DNA of 59,104 nt from an uncultured Gammaproteobacteria bacterium (GTDB taxonomy: Bacteria; Pseudomonadota; Gammaproteobacteria; Steroidobacterales; XN24). Shown here one piece after another: positions 1 through 9,205 of the stretch (within the stretch, counting starts at the first letter, position 1; each line of letters opens with the position of its first letter). A program made the position numbers and the translations under genes. The notes under the pieces are model-generated. The model saw only the letters and a list, made by a program, of their open reading frames with translations. It was not told the DNA's origin and made no database searches. The stretch spans positions 162,055 through 221,158 of the forward strand of contig CAMYOC010000051.1 in the NCBI GenBank assembly GCA_947259915.1. Reading direction: 5' to 3'.

Positions 1-84
1 CCGGATATCCGGCCGGGCGGATGCATTTTTCTTTTGACCATTGCCGCATAGCTGTTACGCAACGGCGCTTTGGCGCCAGCGGCG

Positions 85-600
85 CTAATCGTTTATCGGC
101 TCGACCCGGTAGACGACCGGCTCCCACTGATCGTAGCGGCTGCCGACAATGCGCGCGCCGATGTAATAGCGTTTCCCCTCTTCCACCTCCAGCTCCATGC
201 TGCCGAGCATATCTCCGCGCCTCGGGTTTTGTGGCGGCAACTTTATCTCGTCGCCGCGACGGAAAACCGCAGTCAGCACTAACTGGTGGCGACCGGGTGC
301 GACCCAAAACGCGTTGGGCTCGGTGAACTGATAACCCCGTTCAACCACGATCAGCGAGACGTCCGGCGGGATACGGCTAAAGCCCAGCGCCATAAAGCGA
401 CCATCCAGACGATTCAGGATCACCGGGTGGATACCTTCGCTGCGCACGCTGCCGGTCACGGAGATGATGCCGTGAGGCTGGTTGACGCCGACCGTCGGGC
501 TCTGCAGCCCACACGCGGGCAGGGCTGCGAGGAGAAACAGCGCAGCCGCCATCCGTAGCAGATGAAACGCGGTAAATCGCTTGGAGTGACGTGGCTTCAT
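85..600 (-). CDS. Small lipoprotein, unknown function
   Basis: A protein of about 171 residues begins with a basic stretch and a hydrophobic signal ending in a lipobox (LPAC-G, Cys near residue 29), so it is probably a lipoprotein. The ATG at 600 gives a normal lipoprotein signal; GTG at 651 would add a 17-residue extension and has no clear ribosome site. The mature part has beta-rich segments and ends with a G-K-R-Y-Y-I-G-A-R stretch. The next gene has a matching G-Y-R-Y-Y-L-G-A-R stretch after a similar 'PGRHQL/VGEHTI' strand, so the two look like diverged relatives. No function recognised. Confidence 0.7.
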   Translation of the reverse strand: MKPRHSKRFTAFHLLRMAAALFLLAALPACGLQSPTVGVNQPHGIISVTGSVRSEGIHPVILNRLDGRFMALGFSRIPPDVSLIVVERGYQFTEPNAFWVAPGRHQLVLTAVFRRGDEIKLPPQNPRRGDMLGSMELEVEEGKRYYIGARIVGSRYDQWEPVVYRVEPIND

Positions 601-726
601 GGACAGCAACCGGGCGCTCAGAATCATGTCTATCTGCAGCTTAGACCACACCCGGCGCGATAGATTTCAAAGCTCGGGATGCCGCACCGATCCCAAATCG
701 GGCCGGGGGTCCTGCTCCGGTGCCGG

Positions 727-1311
727 CTACATCGCTGGCGCGATGGCCGCGGGCACCGCCATAGACAAAAAGAACAGACTCATGCCCTTCGCACCCTCGA
801 CATAATCCGCGGGCGCGGCTTCTTTCACCACCACGGGGACGATAAATTTACCCGGTTTGAAGGCGTAGGTCTCGGTACCGACGATGGTGCTGGTGGTGCG
901 GGTGATGTTGGTCCTCGCCCCAAGGTAGTAACGATAGCCCGGCTCGATGTCGATGGTCAGCTCCTCGACCACGATCTCCTCGCGCAGGATGCGGTTCTCA
1001 TCCGGCACCAGCTGCTGCGACCGGGGCGCGTTGTCCAGCGGCCATACCTTGATCGTGTGCTCCCCGACCGGCAGACGGAAGGTACGGCGGGTATAGCTCA
1101 CCGGCTCGCCGTCGATTTCATAGATCCACGCGCGTTCCAGCCTGGACGGCACTTTGTTGAGAATGGTGTTGGTCACCAGCCCCGACTCCCGACCCGGCTT
1201 GAGACCCTGGTTCATATATTGATTGACCTGGTTGCCGGCGCAGCCAGTGGCCAGGGAGACGGCCACGATGATGCCGGCCAGCACGGTGAGAATGCGCTTC
1301 CTGATAACCAT
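727..1311 (-). CDS. Lipoprotein related to its downstream neighbour
   Basis: A 194-residue protein with a hydrophobic signal and lipobox (LATG-C, Cys near residue 24). The ATG at 1311 is preferred over the in-frame TTG just before it because a CGGAG ribosome site lies 8 nt upstream. The core has a short strand around V-G-E-H-T-I-K-V and then E-P-G-Y-R-Y-Y-L-G-A-R, a carboxypeptidase-regulatory or PEGA-like pattern shared with the lipoprotein at 85-600. The C-terminus is hydrophobic and ends A-I-A-P-A-M. It is probably co-transcribed with 85-600. No function recognised. Confidence 0.7.
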   Translation of the reverse strand: MVIRKRILTVLAGIIVAVSLATGCAGNQVNQYMNQGLKPGRESGLVTNTILNKVPSRLERAWIYEIDGEPVSYTRRTFRLPVGEHTIKVWPLDNAPRSQQLVPDENRILREEIVVEELTIDIEPGYRYYLGARTNITRTTSTIVGTETYAFKPGKFIVPVVVKEAAPADYVEGAKGMSLFFLSMAVPAAIAPAM

Positions 1312-1445
1312 CAAGACGACTCCGCTCCAAAACCACGGGTCCGGACCCGCCCCTCATGATAAGCGCTGACGCAAGCCGGCCGAAATCATGATTATCCGGC
1401 ACATCCAGCTTGACGCAGTCGCCGCACTGCTTTTTGATGTTAGCC

Positions 1446-2177
1446 ATGGGGACCACGCACGCGCAGAGCGACCCGATACCGGCGGAGGTGGCGGCGTTCC
1501 GCAGCAAATTCCGCCGCGACCATATCGGTCCGCGCTATCACGGCTGGCTGCACCTCGGATTCACCGCCGGGCTTTGCCTGCTGGTGATCACCGCGTGCTG
1601 GGCATGGCTGCAGGACATACGTCCGCTCGAATGGCTGACTATCCCGGTGACCTGTCTTTACGCCAATCTGGTCGAGTACTTTGGCCATCGTGGCCCGATG
1701 CATCACCCGGTGCGTGGCCTCGGGCTGATCTATGAGCGTCACGCCCGCCAGCATCACCGCTTCTTCCGCGACGACCTGATGGCCTTCGATTGCAGCCGGG
1801 ATTTCAAGGCGGTCTTGTTCCCCCCGGTGCTGATCGTGTTCTATCTGCTCGCGTTTGCAATGCCGGCAGGGCTCTTGTTGGCGTGGTTGTTCTCGGACAA
1901 CGTGGCGCTGTTGTTCGTGATCACCGCCGTCGCCTATTTTCTCAACTATGAGTTGCTGCATTTCGCCTATCACACGGCGCCGGAATCCTGGGTCGCGCGC
2001 CTGCCGCTGATGCCCAGGCTGCGACTTCTGCACACGCTGCATCACCGGCCGAGCCTGATGCAGCGATACAATTTCAACATCACCTACCCGGTGGGCGACG
2101 TATTGTTCGGGACGCTGTATCGTCAACCCACCGGGTGCGAAGGATCGCGCCAGACCGATCCACGATCCGCGCGCTGA
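1446..2177 (+). CDS. Fatty acid hydroxylase / sterol desaturase family membrane protein
   Basis: An integral membrane protein of about 243 residues with the histidine clusters of the non-haem di-iron hydroxylase superfamily: E-Y-F-G-H-R-G-P-M-H-H, H-A-R-Q-H-H, L-H-F-A-Y-H and L-H-T-L-H-H. Hydrophobic helices lie between them. Members insert hydroxyl groups or double bonds in lipids using O2; the substrate cannot be told here. The ATG at 1446 is chosen over the start at 1410 because the upstream residues do not look like a membrane-protein N-terminus. The gene is divergent from the lipoprotein pair and stands alone upstream of the TIR gene. Confidence 0.8.
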   Translation: MGTTHAQSDPIPAEVAAFRSKFRRDHIGPRYHGWLHLGFTAGLCLLVITACWAWLQDIRPLEWLTIPVTCLYANLVEYFGHRGPMHHPVRGLGLIYERHARQHHRFFRDDLMAFDCSRDFKAVLFPPVLIVFYLLAFAMPAGLLLAWLFSDNVALLFVITAVAYFLNYELLHFAYHTAPESWVARLPLMPRLRLLHTLHHRPSLMQRYNFNITYPVGDVLFGTLYRQPTGCEGSRQTDPRSAR

Positions 2178-2208
2178 ATGCGGCCGCGCCGCTCCCCGGG
2201 GAGACGTT

Positions 2209-4365
2209 TTGCAGGACCGCGACAACAAGCAGCCTGATGCCGACGCCCGGGGCGCCCCCGGCGGGTCGGGCGCAGCTACATCCTTCCGTTATCGCGCTTT
2301 TATCAGCTACAGCCACGCCGATCGCAAGATCGCCCGCTGGCTGCTAAGTAAGCTGGAGGGCTATCGGGTGCCCAGGCGTCTGGTCGGCCAGGCAACGCCT
2401 TGCGGGCCGGTGCCACAGAACCTCAGGCCGATCTTCCGCGACCGGGACGAGCTGGCCAGCGCCAGCGATCTGGGCGAACGCATCACCAGCGTACTGCACG
2501 AGTCGGCGGCCCTGATCGTGATCTGCTCGCCGGCGGCTGCTCGCTCGCGCTGGGTCAGTGAAGAGATCCTTGCCTACAAACGCATCCATGGTCCGGACCG
2601 GGTGTTTTGCCTGATCGTCGACGGCGACCCCCAGGCCAGCGACGAGAGCCAACAGTGTTTCCCGCGGTCGCTGCGTTACCGGGTCGGCGCCGATGGCCAG
2701 CTGAGCGATGTACCGATCGAGCCGGTGGCTGCCGATATCCGCACCGAGGGCGACGGCCGCCGGCGCGCACTGATGAAAATCATCGCCGGACTGCTCGGAG
2801 TCGGCTATGACGAGCTGGTGCGGCGCGAGCTGGTCCGCCGCCATCGACGCATGACCGCGATCACTATCGGCGCGGTCGCCGGGATGGCGCTGGCATCGAC
2901 CCTGGCCGCCGTCGCCTATGTCGCCCGCGACGATGCCGAACGTCGTCGCGAACAGGCCGAGGACCTGCTCGGCTTCCTGGTCGAGGACATGCAAGAGCGC
3001 CTGAACCCACTTGGGCGGCTCGATGTACTCGAAACCGTGCTGGACAAGACCATGGCGTACTTCGCCGGCCTGGGTGAGCGGGATATGACCGACACGACAC
3101 TGGCGCGGCAGGCTCAGGCGATGGTCAGGATCGGCGAAATCCGAGCGACCCAGGGCCGCTATCCCGAAGCACGCGAATCTTTCCGGCAAGCCTATAACAG
3201 TAGCGCAGCACTGGTGCGTCACAACCCCGGTAACCAGCAGCTTCTGTTTGACCGGGGTCAGGCCGAATTCTGGATCGGCTGGATGTACTGGCGGGAGAAA
3301 CTGCTGGACGAGGCCCAGGTCTGGCTGGTGCGCTATCGGGATACTGCGCTGGAACTGGTCGCGCTCGACGCAACCAATCCGGACTGGATCACCGAGACGG
3401 TCTACGGTTACCACAATCTTGCGGTATTGGAAGTCGAGCGCGGCCGGCTCGAAGAGGCCGACGAGATGTTCGAATCCGAGATCATCATGATGGAGAGCCT
3501 GCTGCAGTCCGACAAGGACAATGCCACCTTGCGTTACGATATGTCTGACGCGATTTCCTGGCGCGGCACAATCGCCAGCATGATGGGCGATCTGGACCGG
3601 GCACAGCAGCTTAAACAAGAGAGCCTGTCTCTGTTGGAATATCTGGTATCGCGGGACCCGGGCAACAAGAATTTTGTTAGCCAGATGCTGGTTGCGCGTT
3701 TCTTACTCATCAAGACTCTCATGATCACCGGCCGTTTCACCGAGGCGCGGCAGATGTTGGAGCAGAATCTGGCGGCCCACCGCGACCTGGTTCGCCACGA
3801 TCCGCAGAACAAAGAGTGGCTGCTCGATCTGATCAGGGCGGAAACGACACTCGCCGGCCTGCTGCTTGCTAGCGGAGAGCTGAGCAAGGCAACAGCGTTG
3901 GCCGAGGAGGCATTGCGCAATCTCCAGCCCTTGGCTGAACGGCTCGACTCAAGTTCTGCATTTGTCCGCAACAAGGTGGAAAGCTACGCGGTGAATATCC
4001 GCATCAACCTCCTCGAGGCGGATGTCGATGCTGCCAGGGTGCTGATGAATGAGGCGCTGCAGATCGCGAGAAATGCACAGCCCGGGAAAAGAACCAACGA
4101 AGAGGAAATGGTGATGTTGGCGGGGATGCTGGTCCTTGGTGGCGAGCTGGAATGGCAAGCGGGAAATTCGGAGGCGGCGCGCGCACTGTGGCAGGAGGCG
4201 ATCCGGCTGTTGGAACCGGTGGCCATTGAATCCCGCAACTACAAGATCCTGGACCCATGGATCAGGTCTCAGCTCTGGCTCGGCAATAGCAACACAGCCG
4301 GGCCGTTCCTGGCCAGACTGGAAGCGTCCGGCTACCAGCCGCTGGAACCCTGGCCGGAACCCTGA
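2209..4365 (+). CDS. TIR domain-transmembrane-TPR protein
   Basis: A 718-residue protein with a TIR domain at about residues 28-175. It starts R-A-F-I-S-Y-S-H-A-D and carries F-R-D-R-D-E-L and S-R-W-V-S-E-E-I; W115 and E118/E119 fall where NADase-type TIR domains carry the catalytic glutamate. A predicted membrane helix follows at about 217-239. The remaining 450 residues are helical tetratricopeptide-like repeats. The start is a TTG with GGGGAG just upstream. Bacterial TIR proteins can be NAD+-cleaving immune effectors or signalling adaptors. Here the TIR would be cytoplasmic and the repeats periplasmic if the single helix spans the membrane. No defence genes flank it, so its role is open. 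Confidence 0.85.
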   Translation: MQDRDNKQPDADARGAPGGSGAATSFRYRAFISYSHADRKIARWLLSKLEGYRVPRRLVGQATPCGPVPQNLRPIFRDRDELASASDLGERITSVLHESAALIVICSPAAARSRWVSEEILAYKRIHGPDRVFCLIVDGDPQASDESQQCFPRSLRYRVGADGQLSDVPIEPVAADIRTEGDGRRRALMKIIAGLLGVGYDELVRRELVRRHRRMTAITIGAVAGMALASTLAAVAYVARDDAERRREQAEDLLGFLVEDMQERLNPLGRLDVLETVLDKTMAYFAGLGERDMTDTTLARQAQAMVRIGEIRATQGRYPEARESFRQAYNSSAALVRHNPGNQQLLFDRGQAEFWIGWMYWREKLLDEAQVWLVRYRDTALELVALDATNPDWITETVYGYHNLAVLEVERGRLEEADEMFESEIIMMESLLQSDKDNATLRYDMSDAISWRGTIASMMGDLDRAQQLKQESLSLLEYLVSRDPGNKNFVSQMLVARFLLIKTLMITGRFTEARQMLEQNLAAHRDLVRHDPQNKEWLLDLIRAETTLAGLLLASGELSKATALAEEALRNLQPLAERLDSSSAFVRNKVESYAVNIRINLLEADVDAARVLMNEALQIARNAQPGKRTNEEEMVMLAGMLVLGGELEWQAGNSEAARALWQEAIRLLEPVAIESRNYKILDPWIRSQLWLGNSNTAGPFLARLEASGYQPLEPWPEP

Positions 4366-4383
4366 GCGGGCGCGAGCTCTGGC

Positions 4384-5259
4384 TCAGGTGACAGCGTCGC
4401 GCTCTTCCCGCAGCTGCAGCGGACTGCCGCATCGTTTGCAGTATTCCGCGTCCTCTTCGTGCCCGGCCACGGCGCACTCAGGACAACGGATCTCGCTCTG
4501 ACGGCGGACCAGCACGTCGCGCAGACCGGCGGCGAAGATGCCGGTGGGCACGGCGATAATCGCGTAGCCCATGATCATCGCGAGCGACGCGATAAAGCGC
4601 CCCAGATTGGTCTGCGGCGTGATGTCGCCAAAACCCACGGTAGTCAGCGTAACCACGGCCCAGTAGATCCCCTTGGGGATACTGGTGAACCCGTTCTCCG
4701 GCCCCTCCACCATATACATCACCGCACCGAAGATCGTCACCAGGGTCAACATCACGTAGAGGAAGATCATGATCCGTCTGCCGCTGTGCCGCATGGCTTG
4801 CATCAGGGAATTCGCCGCGCCCACATAGCGGGATAACTTGAGCACCCGGAACAGCCGCAGGATGCGCAACAGCCGGATGATCAGCAGCTGGCTGGAACCC
4901 ACGGTGATCAGCTCGAGATACGCGGGCAGGACCGACATCAGGTCGACCACGCCAAAAAAGCTGAAGATGTATTTGCGTGGGCGACGCACGCACCAGACGC
5001 GGATCCCGTATTCGATAGTGAAGAACGCGGTAAACAGCCACTCCAGCCGATACAAATTGACACCAAAGCGCGCGTTGACCGACGTCATGCTGGACAACAC
5101 CACCGCAGCGACGCTGACCAGGATGGCTATCAGCAGCAGCAGGTCCACGTTGCGGCCGGCCGGCGTGTCAGCCAGGAATATCAGCTGGAAGGCACGCCGC
5201 CTGAATCGGCCCTCGCCCGCTTCATTGGTGCCGTCAGAGAGTATCGGTTCGTCCGCCAT
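4384..5259 (-). CDS. Voltage-gated potassium channel with C-terminal zinc ribbon
   Basis: A 291-residue Kv-type six-helix channel. The S4 helix at about residues 129-144 has regularly spaced arginines (R-L-L-R-I-L-R-L-F-R-V-L-K). The pore loop carries T-T-V-G-F-G-D (206-212), the K+ selectivity filter. After S6 there is a short cytoplasmic tail with two Cys pairs, C-P-E-C (259-262) and C-K-R-C (274-277), forming a zinc-ribbon-like module that is unusual on such channels. The ATG at 5259 is used because the upstream extension from 5331 is low-complexity. It is convergent with the TIR gene, 18 nt apart. Confidence 0.88.
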   Translation of the reverse strand: MADEPILSDGTNEAGEGRFRRRAFQLIFLADTPAGRNVDLLLLIAILVSVAAVVLSSMTSVNARFGVNLYRLEWLFTAFFTIEYGIRVWCVRRPRKYIFSFFGVVDLMSVLPAYLELITVGSSQLLIIRLLRILRLFRVLKLSRYVGAANSLMQAMRHSGRRIMIFLYVMLTLVTIFGAVMYMVEGPENGFTSIPKGIYWAVVTLTTVGFGDITPQTNLGRFIASLAMIMGYAIIAVPTGIFAAGLRDVLVRRQSEIRCPECAVAGHEEDAEYCKRCGSPLQLREERDAVT

Positions 5260-5445
5260 GCTCAGCCCCTGTGTCCGGATTGCTGCGGCGGCGACAAAGG
5301 CGCTGCCGTGTCGCGGCTCAAGATACCGCATTATCGGTCGATCGACCCCGTTTCACCCTCTGCCGGCTGACTGCCTGCCCGGTCATGCTGACCTTCCCGC
5401 GCATCGATAGGCGGTGCGCAATCAATCCAGGGAAGGAGATCAATC

Positions 5446-6285
5446 ATGCGAAGTGTGTTGCTCGGCGCCGTGACGGCGCTCACTCTTATTCCGGCCGTCG
5501 CCCAGGCGGCCGGCGAAACCCAGATCGTGTCCTGTCACGGCTGCAGCGCAAACCGTGCCCGGGCCACAGCCGAAGCCGCGGTCTCACGTAGCTGGGGTCC
5601 GGGCGTCTATGAAGTCTATGTGATCGACACTCCCGGCAACCGCCTGCGCCGGTATCTAGTGACCTCTGAATTCGAGGGGCGTCTGTGGGAGAAGTATGCG
5701 ATGGCGCGGACGCCCGGCGCAGACTATCGACGCTGGTTCGACCAGGCACGCAGCGAATGGGTGTATGTCAACGCCGCCGCCAAACCCGGTATCGTGCTCG
5801 GCAGTGATATCCCGGTACGCAGTGCCGAGGATGTCCTGGGCAGTGCCGCCAACCAGATGGTCGTATCCGAACAGATCAACCGCAATATCCCGGCGCGGAT
5901 CGGCTCATTGTTCGGCGCCGCCCTGAGCATGTTCCGCACCATCTTTACTGACGAGATCTTTATCGAGGTCGGTTTCGCCGATGGCTCCACCGCGCTGTTC
6001 ATCCTCGACCGCATCGACAGCCCATTGAGCGGCCATATGTTTGTCTATGTCTACAAGAAGGGCTCCGCCCGTGACAGCGAGGGTAACGCGATCCCGGATT
6101 CGGTCGCGGCGTTCGACCCCTTCGACGGCAGGTTCAGCTCGGAATACAACTTCGAGATCTTCCAGCGGCGCGCCCGGATGTATGGCGCCGACGGCCTCGA
6201 TCCGATCCGGAATTTCCAGCCACTGCCTGCCCATGTCGTCTGTGCATGGGGCGACGGCGGAACAATCAAGTGTTGGAGACGCTAG
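5446..6285 (+). CDS. Secreted protein of unknown function with CxxC
   Basis: A 279-residue protein with a clear signal peptide (residues 1-22, ending A-Q-A-A) and a strong AGGGAAGGAG ribosome site. Just after the signal lies S-C-H-G-C-S; a second Cys pair is near the C-terminus (V-V-C-A-W-G-D-G-G-T-I-K-C). These could form disulfides in the periplasm. The middle is a mixed alpha/beta domain with no motif I recognise. It is followed by a small membrane-protein gene after 63 nt, possibly co-transcribed. Confidence 0.72.
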   Translation: MRSVLLGAVTALTLIPAVAQAAGETQIVSCHGCSANRARATAEAAVSRSWGPGVYEVYVIDTPGNRLRRYLVTSEFEGRLWEKYAMARTPGADYRRWFDQARSEWVYVNAAAKPGIVLGSDIPVRSAEDVLGSAANQMVVSEQINRNIPARIGSLFGAALSMFRTIFTDEIFIEVGFADGSTALFILDRIDSPLSGHMFVYVYKKGSARDSEGNAIPDSVAAFDPFDGRFSSEYNFEIFQRRARMYGADGLDPIRNFQPLPAHVVCAWGDGGTIKCWRR

Positions 6286-6348
6286 ACTTTGACCGGCGGC
6301 GGGCCCTGTCCCGCCGCCGGCCGGACTCAACTCAGGGAGGACAGAAAC

Positions 6349-6561
6349 ATGGGCATGGATGCGGTAACGATGAGCGGCTTGCTGACGCTGGCGGTGATTT
6401 TTGCGCTGCTGATCAGCGGGATCACCTGGCGGTTTGCACAACACAGGGTCGATTCTCCGCGGCTGCTGACAGGCTGCAGCCTGGCGTTGGGCTTGTTCCC
6501 TCCGCTCAATCTCTTGCTGCTCAGCCTGCTGGCATTGCTGCCGGATCGAACCGGCACCTGA
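6349..6561 (+). CDS. Small two-helix membrane protein
   Basis: A 70-residue protein with two hydrophobic segments, roughly residues 7-25 and 40-63, separated by a short polar loop. The ATG at 6349 has an AGGGAGG ribosome site 8 nt upstream, which is why the longer reading from 6289 is rejected. No family recognised. It sits downstream of the secreted protein at 5446-6285. Confidence 0.6.
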   Translation: MGMDAVTMSGLLTLAVIFALLISGITWRFAQHRVDSPRLLTGCSLALGLFPPLNLLLLSLLALLPDRTGT

Positions 6562-6613
6562 GGACTCAGGGGGCGGTCGCGACCTCGCCGGACGCGCGCC
6601 GGCGCGCTGGAGT

Positions 6614-7468
6614 CTAATCCTGCGGGCCGACACTCCGTCGCGACAGCCATCCGATCAGCAGCAGCGCCGCCAGCCCGGCGCCGACCACCTCGGCTGCCGC
6701 GCCGCCGGCGTCGATAAAGCGGATGATCTTGCGCCAGGTCGTTCCCAGACGGTCCAGATGGCTCAGCAGCAAGAGCAGCAGCGAAGAGAAACAGACCACA
6801 AACGCACCGAGCACGATGCGGGGAGATCGCGCCTGGAGCATGCGGAAAAAAGCGAATCCGACTGCGGCCAACACCACACCACCGACTACATCCAGCACCA
6901 GATGCTGCTTGACCAGCAGCGTCGAGACGATGATCAGAACCGGCACCGGCAGCCACCACCAGCTCAGCCGGCGAGCCTGCCAGGCGAGCAGGCTGTAGGC
7001 GAACACGTTTAGCGCCACGTGCAGACTCGGGAAATTGTTGTAATAGGTATCCACGTTCTGCTGGAAACGCGTCCATCGGGCATACCACGCGTCCCCCAGC
7101 GGCATGGTCTTCTGCATATGCACCGGCAGATAATGGAACATCAGAAAGGCGACACCGAGCATCAGGCAGAAGCTGACCGCGGCGGCATAGAAATCATGCC
7201 GCTGGCGCACGGCCAGACAGGGCACTAGCACAAACACGTAGCCGAGCATGTAGAAGACGATGAACTGAGGCACCAGCGGCAGCATCTGGTCCAGGGCCAG
7301 ATTGGCGTCGAACACCCCGGGACCGCGGTGATCCGCGTAACCCCAGCGGTAGCCGATCTGAAAAAAGATCAGCACCAACAAACAGGTGGTCAGTCTCAGT
7401 GCGGCCCCCGCGGCCGGGTGGCTGAGGACGCTGGCCACTCCGCGGTCCCGCATTTCAGACATACTCAT
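6614..7468 (-). CDS. PAP2 superfamily membrane phosphatase
   Basis: A polytopic protein of up to 284 residues with two PAP2 signature blocks: N-N-F-P-S-L-H-V-A-L-N (active-site His) and S-T-L-L-V-K-Q-H-L-V-L-D-V-V-G-G. The spacing resembles the lipid-phosphatase/inositol-phosphoryl transferase branch. The first motif's K-x6-R-P block is not obvious. It likely acts on phospholipid or isoprenoid phosphates at the outer face of the inner membrane. Its start overlaps the end of the SDR gene by 14 nt, so it is translationally coupled; ATGs at 7462 and 7453 are possible alternatives. Confidence 0.82.
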   Translation of the reverse strand: MSMSEMRDRGVASVLSHPAAGAALRLTTCLLVLIFFQIGYRWGYADHRGPGVFDANLALDQMLPLVPQFIVFYMLGYVFVLVPCLAVRQRHDFYAAAVSFCLMLGVAFLMFHYLPVHMQKTMPLGDAWYARWTRFQQNVDTYYNNFPSLHVALNVFAYSLLAWQARRLSWWWLPVPVLIIVSTLLVKQHLVLDVVGGVVLAAVGFAFFRMLQARSPRIVLGAFVVCFSSLLLLLLSHLDRLGTTWRKIIRFIDAGGAAAEVVGAGLAALLLIGWLSRRSVGPQD

Positions 7469-8177
7469 CGGTCATCGCGGGGATGTTGATTTCCTTGACG
7501 CAGGCTGCCGGCGACAGGTCGATGACGCAGCGGACCAGGTCGACGATATCCTGGATCGGGATGCGGCTGTTCTCATAGGCTTCCAGCGCGGCCTCCGGCC
7601 CGTCGAGATAGGGAATCTCATTCGCCACCTCGCCCGGATTGATGCAGGTGACACCGATCCGGTCCCAGCGCAGATTCTCGCGCAGAGCCTGGGCCAGACC
7701 GCGGACGCCGAACTTGGAGGCCGTATAGGCGACCTCCATCAGCCCGGCGTTCTCCAGCCCGGCAGCGGAACCGATCAGGATGATCCGACCCTTGTCGGAA
7801 CGGCGCAGATGCGGCAACACGGCCTGGATACAAGTCACGGCCGCGCACAAATTGACCTCGAGGATGCGCCAGCTTTCTTCCTCCGGTGCCTGATCGAAAT
7901 CGTACTCGGGCTCGAAGCCGCCAGACTCCCAGATGCCGGCGTTATAGATCACCACGTCCAGCACCTCTTCATCCCCGAGCCATTCGGCGATCTCCAGGCC
8001 GGAACCCTGCTCGGCCACGTCCAGCTCGAGCCAGTCCCGGTCGACGCCGTCGTCTTCGTCCAGCGCATCCGGGCGGGTCCTCGATACCAGCCAGACGTTA
8101 TCCCCCTCGTCAGGCAGCCCGAGACTGAATCCCTCGCCGATTCCGCGACTGGCGCCGATAATAAGGAAGTTGCTCAC
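7455..8177 (-). CDS. Short-chain dehydrogenase/reductase
   Basis: A 240-residue classical SDR with the cofactor loop G-A-S-R-G-I-G-E-G at residues 8-16, an N-A-G motif (V-I-Y-N-A-G-I), a catalytic Ser in I-L-I-G-S-A-A-G and Y-T-A-S-K. The protein is strongly acidic (a D-E-D-D-G-V-D-R-D run), which may fit a salt-adapted cytoplasm. The substrate is unknown. It is first in a two-gene operon with the PAP2 protein and divergent from the S51-like gene at 8276. Confidence 0.85.
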   Translation of the reverse strand: MSNFLIIGASRGIGEGFSLGLPDEGDNVWLVSRTRPDALDEDDGVDRDWLELDVAEQGSGLEIAEWLGDEEVLDVVIYNAGIWESGGFEPEYDFDQAPEEESWRILEVNLCAAVTCIQAVLPHLRRSDKGRIILIGSAAGLENAGLMEVAYTASKFGVRGLAQALRENLRWDRIGVTCINPGEVANEIPYLDGPEAALEAYENSRIPIQDIVDLVRCVIDLSPAACVKEINIPAMTDEYV

Positions 8178-8275
8178 GACTCACCTCCGCTGCTGCGTTG
8201 GAATCCCGGCCGGGCCGCTGGCTCCCCGGGGATCCGCGTTGACAAGCTACCACGCATTAACCAGATTAGGCCGCC

Positions 8276-9205
8276 ATGACTATTCGCGCCATGCTTGGTC
8301 CACAGCGGGACACGCCGAGCCTCGCGCCGTTGCTCGAACGGATCGGCCTGGCCGGTCCGGCCTGCGCGGTGACCGCTGGCTGGCAGGAACGGGAGGGTGA
8401 GCTCCAGGATCTGGATCAGCACATGCCCGGCAAGACCATCGACCTCGAACTGTATCGTCGGGCCGAGGACGTCTTTGCCCGGGATCCGGTGTTCCATGAG
8501 GCCTATCGGGAACGACAGCAGCGGCTGCGCGAAATGCAGCGCCTCTATCGGCGCCGGCTCGATCACACCATGGCTGCGGTGCGTGAGCTTGAGCTGGAGA
8601 CGGGTAGCGCGGACCTGGTGCAGAACGAGCGGCGCGCCGCCATGCGCGCATTGCGTACCCTGGATCGACAGCACCTGCGCCGAATCCGCGGCCTGCTGGA
8701 TTCGTTCAACGCCCGCCTGGATCCCGTCAATCACGGCATCATTGCCGAGCACCGGCGCGAGATTGCCGGGCAGCTGGGTGGGTGCCCGATCCTCCTGATC
8801 GCGGGGGGCCATGTGGAAATCCTGCTCAACCGGCTGCGGCTGTTCGGAGTGGCGGAGCTGCTCGAGGAGCAGGCCATCATCGCCTGGTCCGCCGGGGCCA
8901 TGGCCATCGCCGACCAGGTAGTCCTGTTCCACGACGATCCCGCACAAGGCAGCGGCATCGCCGAGGTGGCCGATGCCGGGCTCGGTCTGGTCCACGGTGT
9001 GGTGCCCCTGCCCCACGCCAGCCACCGGCTGCGACTGGGCGACGAGCGGCGGGTCGCGTTGTTTAGCCGGCGCTTCCTGCCCGCCCGCTGTCTGACCCTG
9101 GACCCCGGCGCCAGCCTGGTCTGGCGTGATGGCCAGATGATCAGCGTCAACTCAGTGTTCAATATGACGCGCAGAGGCCGGCTGCGACCGGTGACGCCAG
9201 TATGA
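8276..9205 (+). CDS. Peptidase S51 / cyanophycinase-like protein
   Basis: A 309-residue protein. The C-terminal half resembles peptidase E and cyanophycinase: L-L-I-A-G-G-H (173-179) followed by I-I-A-W-S-A-G-A-M-A, where Ser205 is the expected nucleophile. D220/D221 and H240 or H247 could supply the rest of the triad. The first ~160 residues are a long, Arg-rich helical region not typical of the family. S51 enzymes cut aspartyl peptide or polymer bonds. It starts the operon 8276-13608; its stop overlaps the next start (ATGA). Family call is by motif only. Confidence 0.65.
   Translation: MTIRAMLGPQRDTPSLAPLLERIGLAGPACAVTAGWQEREGELQDLDQHMPGKTIDLELYRRAEDVFARDPVFHEAYRERQQRLREMQRLYRRRLDHTMAAVRELELETGSADLVQNERRAAMRALRTLDRQHLRRIRGLLDSFNARLDPVNHGIIAEHRREIAGQLGGCPILLIAGGHVEILLNRLRLFGVAELLEEQAIIAWSAGAMAIADQVVLFHDDPAQGSGIAEVADAGLGLVHGVVPLPHASHRLRLGDERRVALFSRRFLPARCLTLDPGASLVWRDGQMISVNSVFNMTRRGRLRPVTPV

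Noticed and set aside
2344..3618. 424-codon minus-strand open frame within the TIR-TPR gene
   Set aside because: Antisense shadow of a gene with clear TIR and TPR features.
2209..8177. Defence island around the TIR gene
   Set aside because: Neighbours are an ion channel, lipid enzymes and secreted proteins; no restriction, CBASS, Thoeris or toxin-antitoxin gene is next to it.
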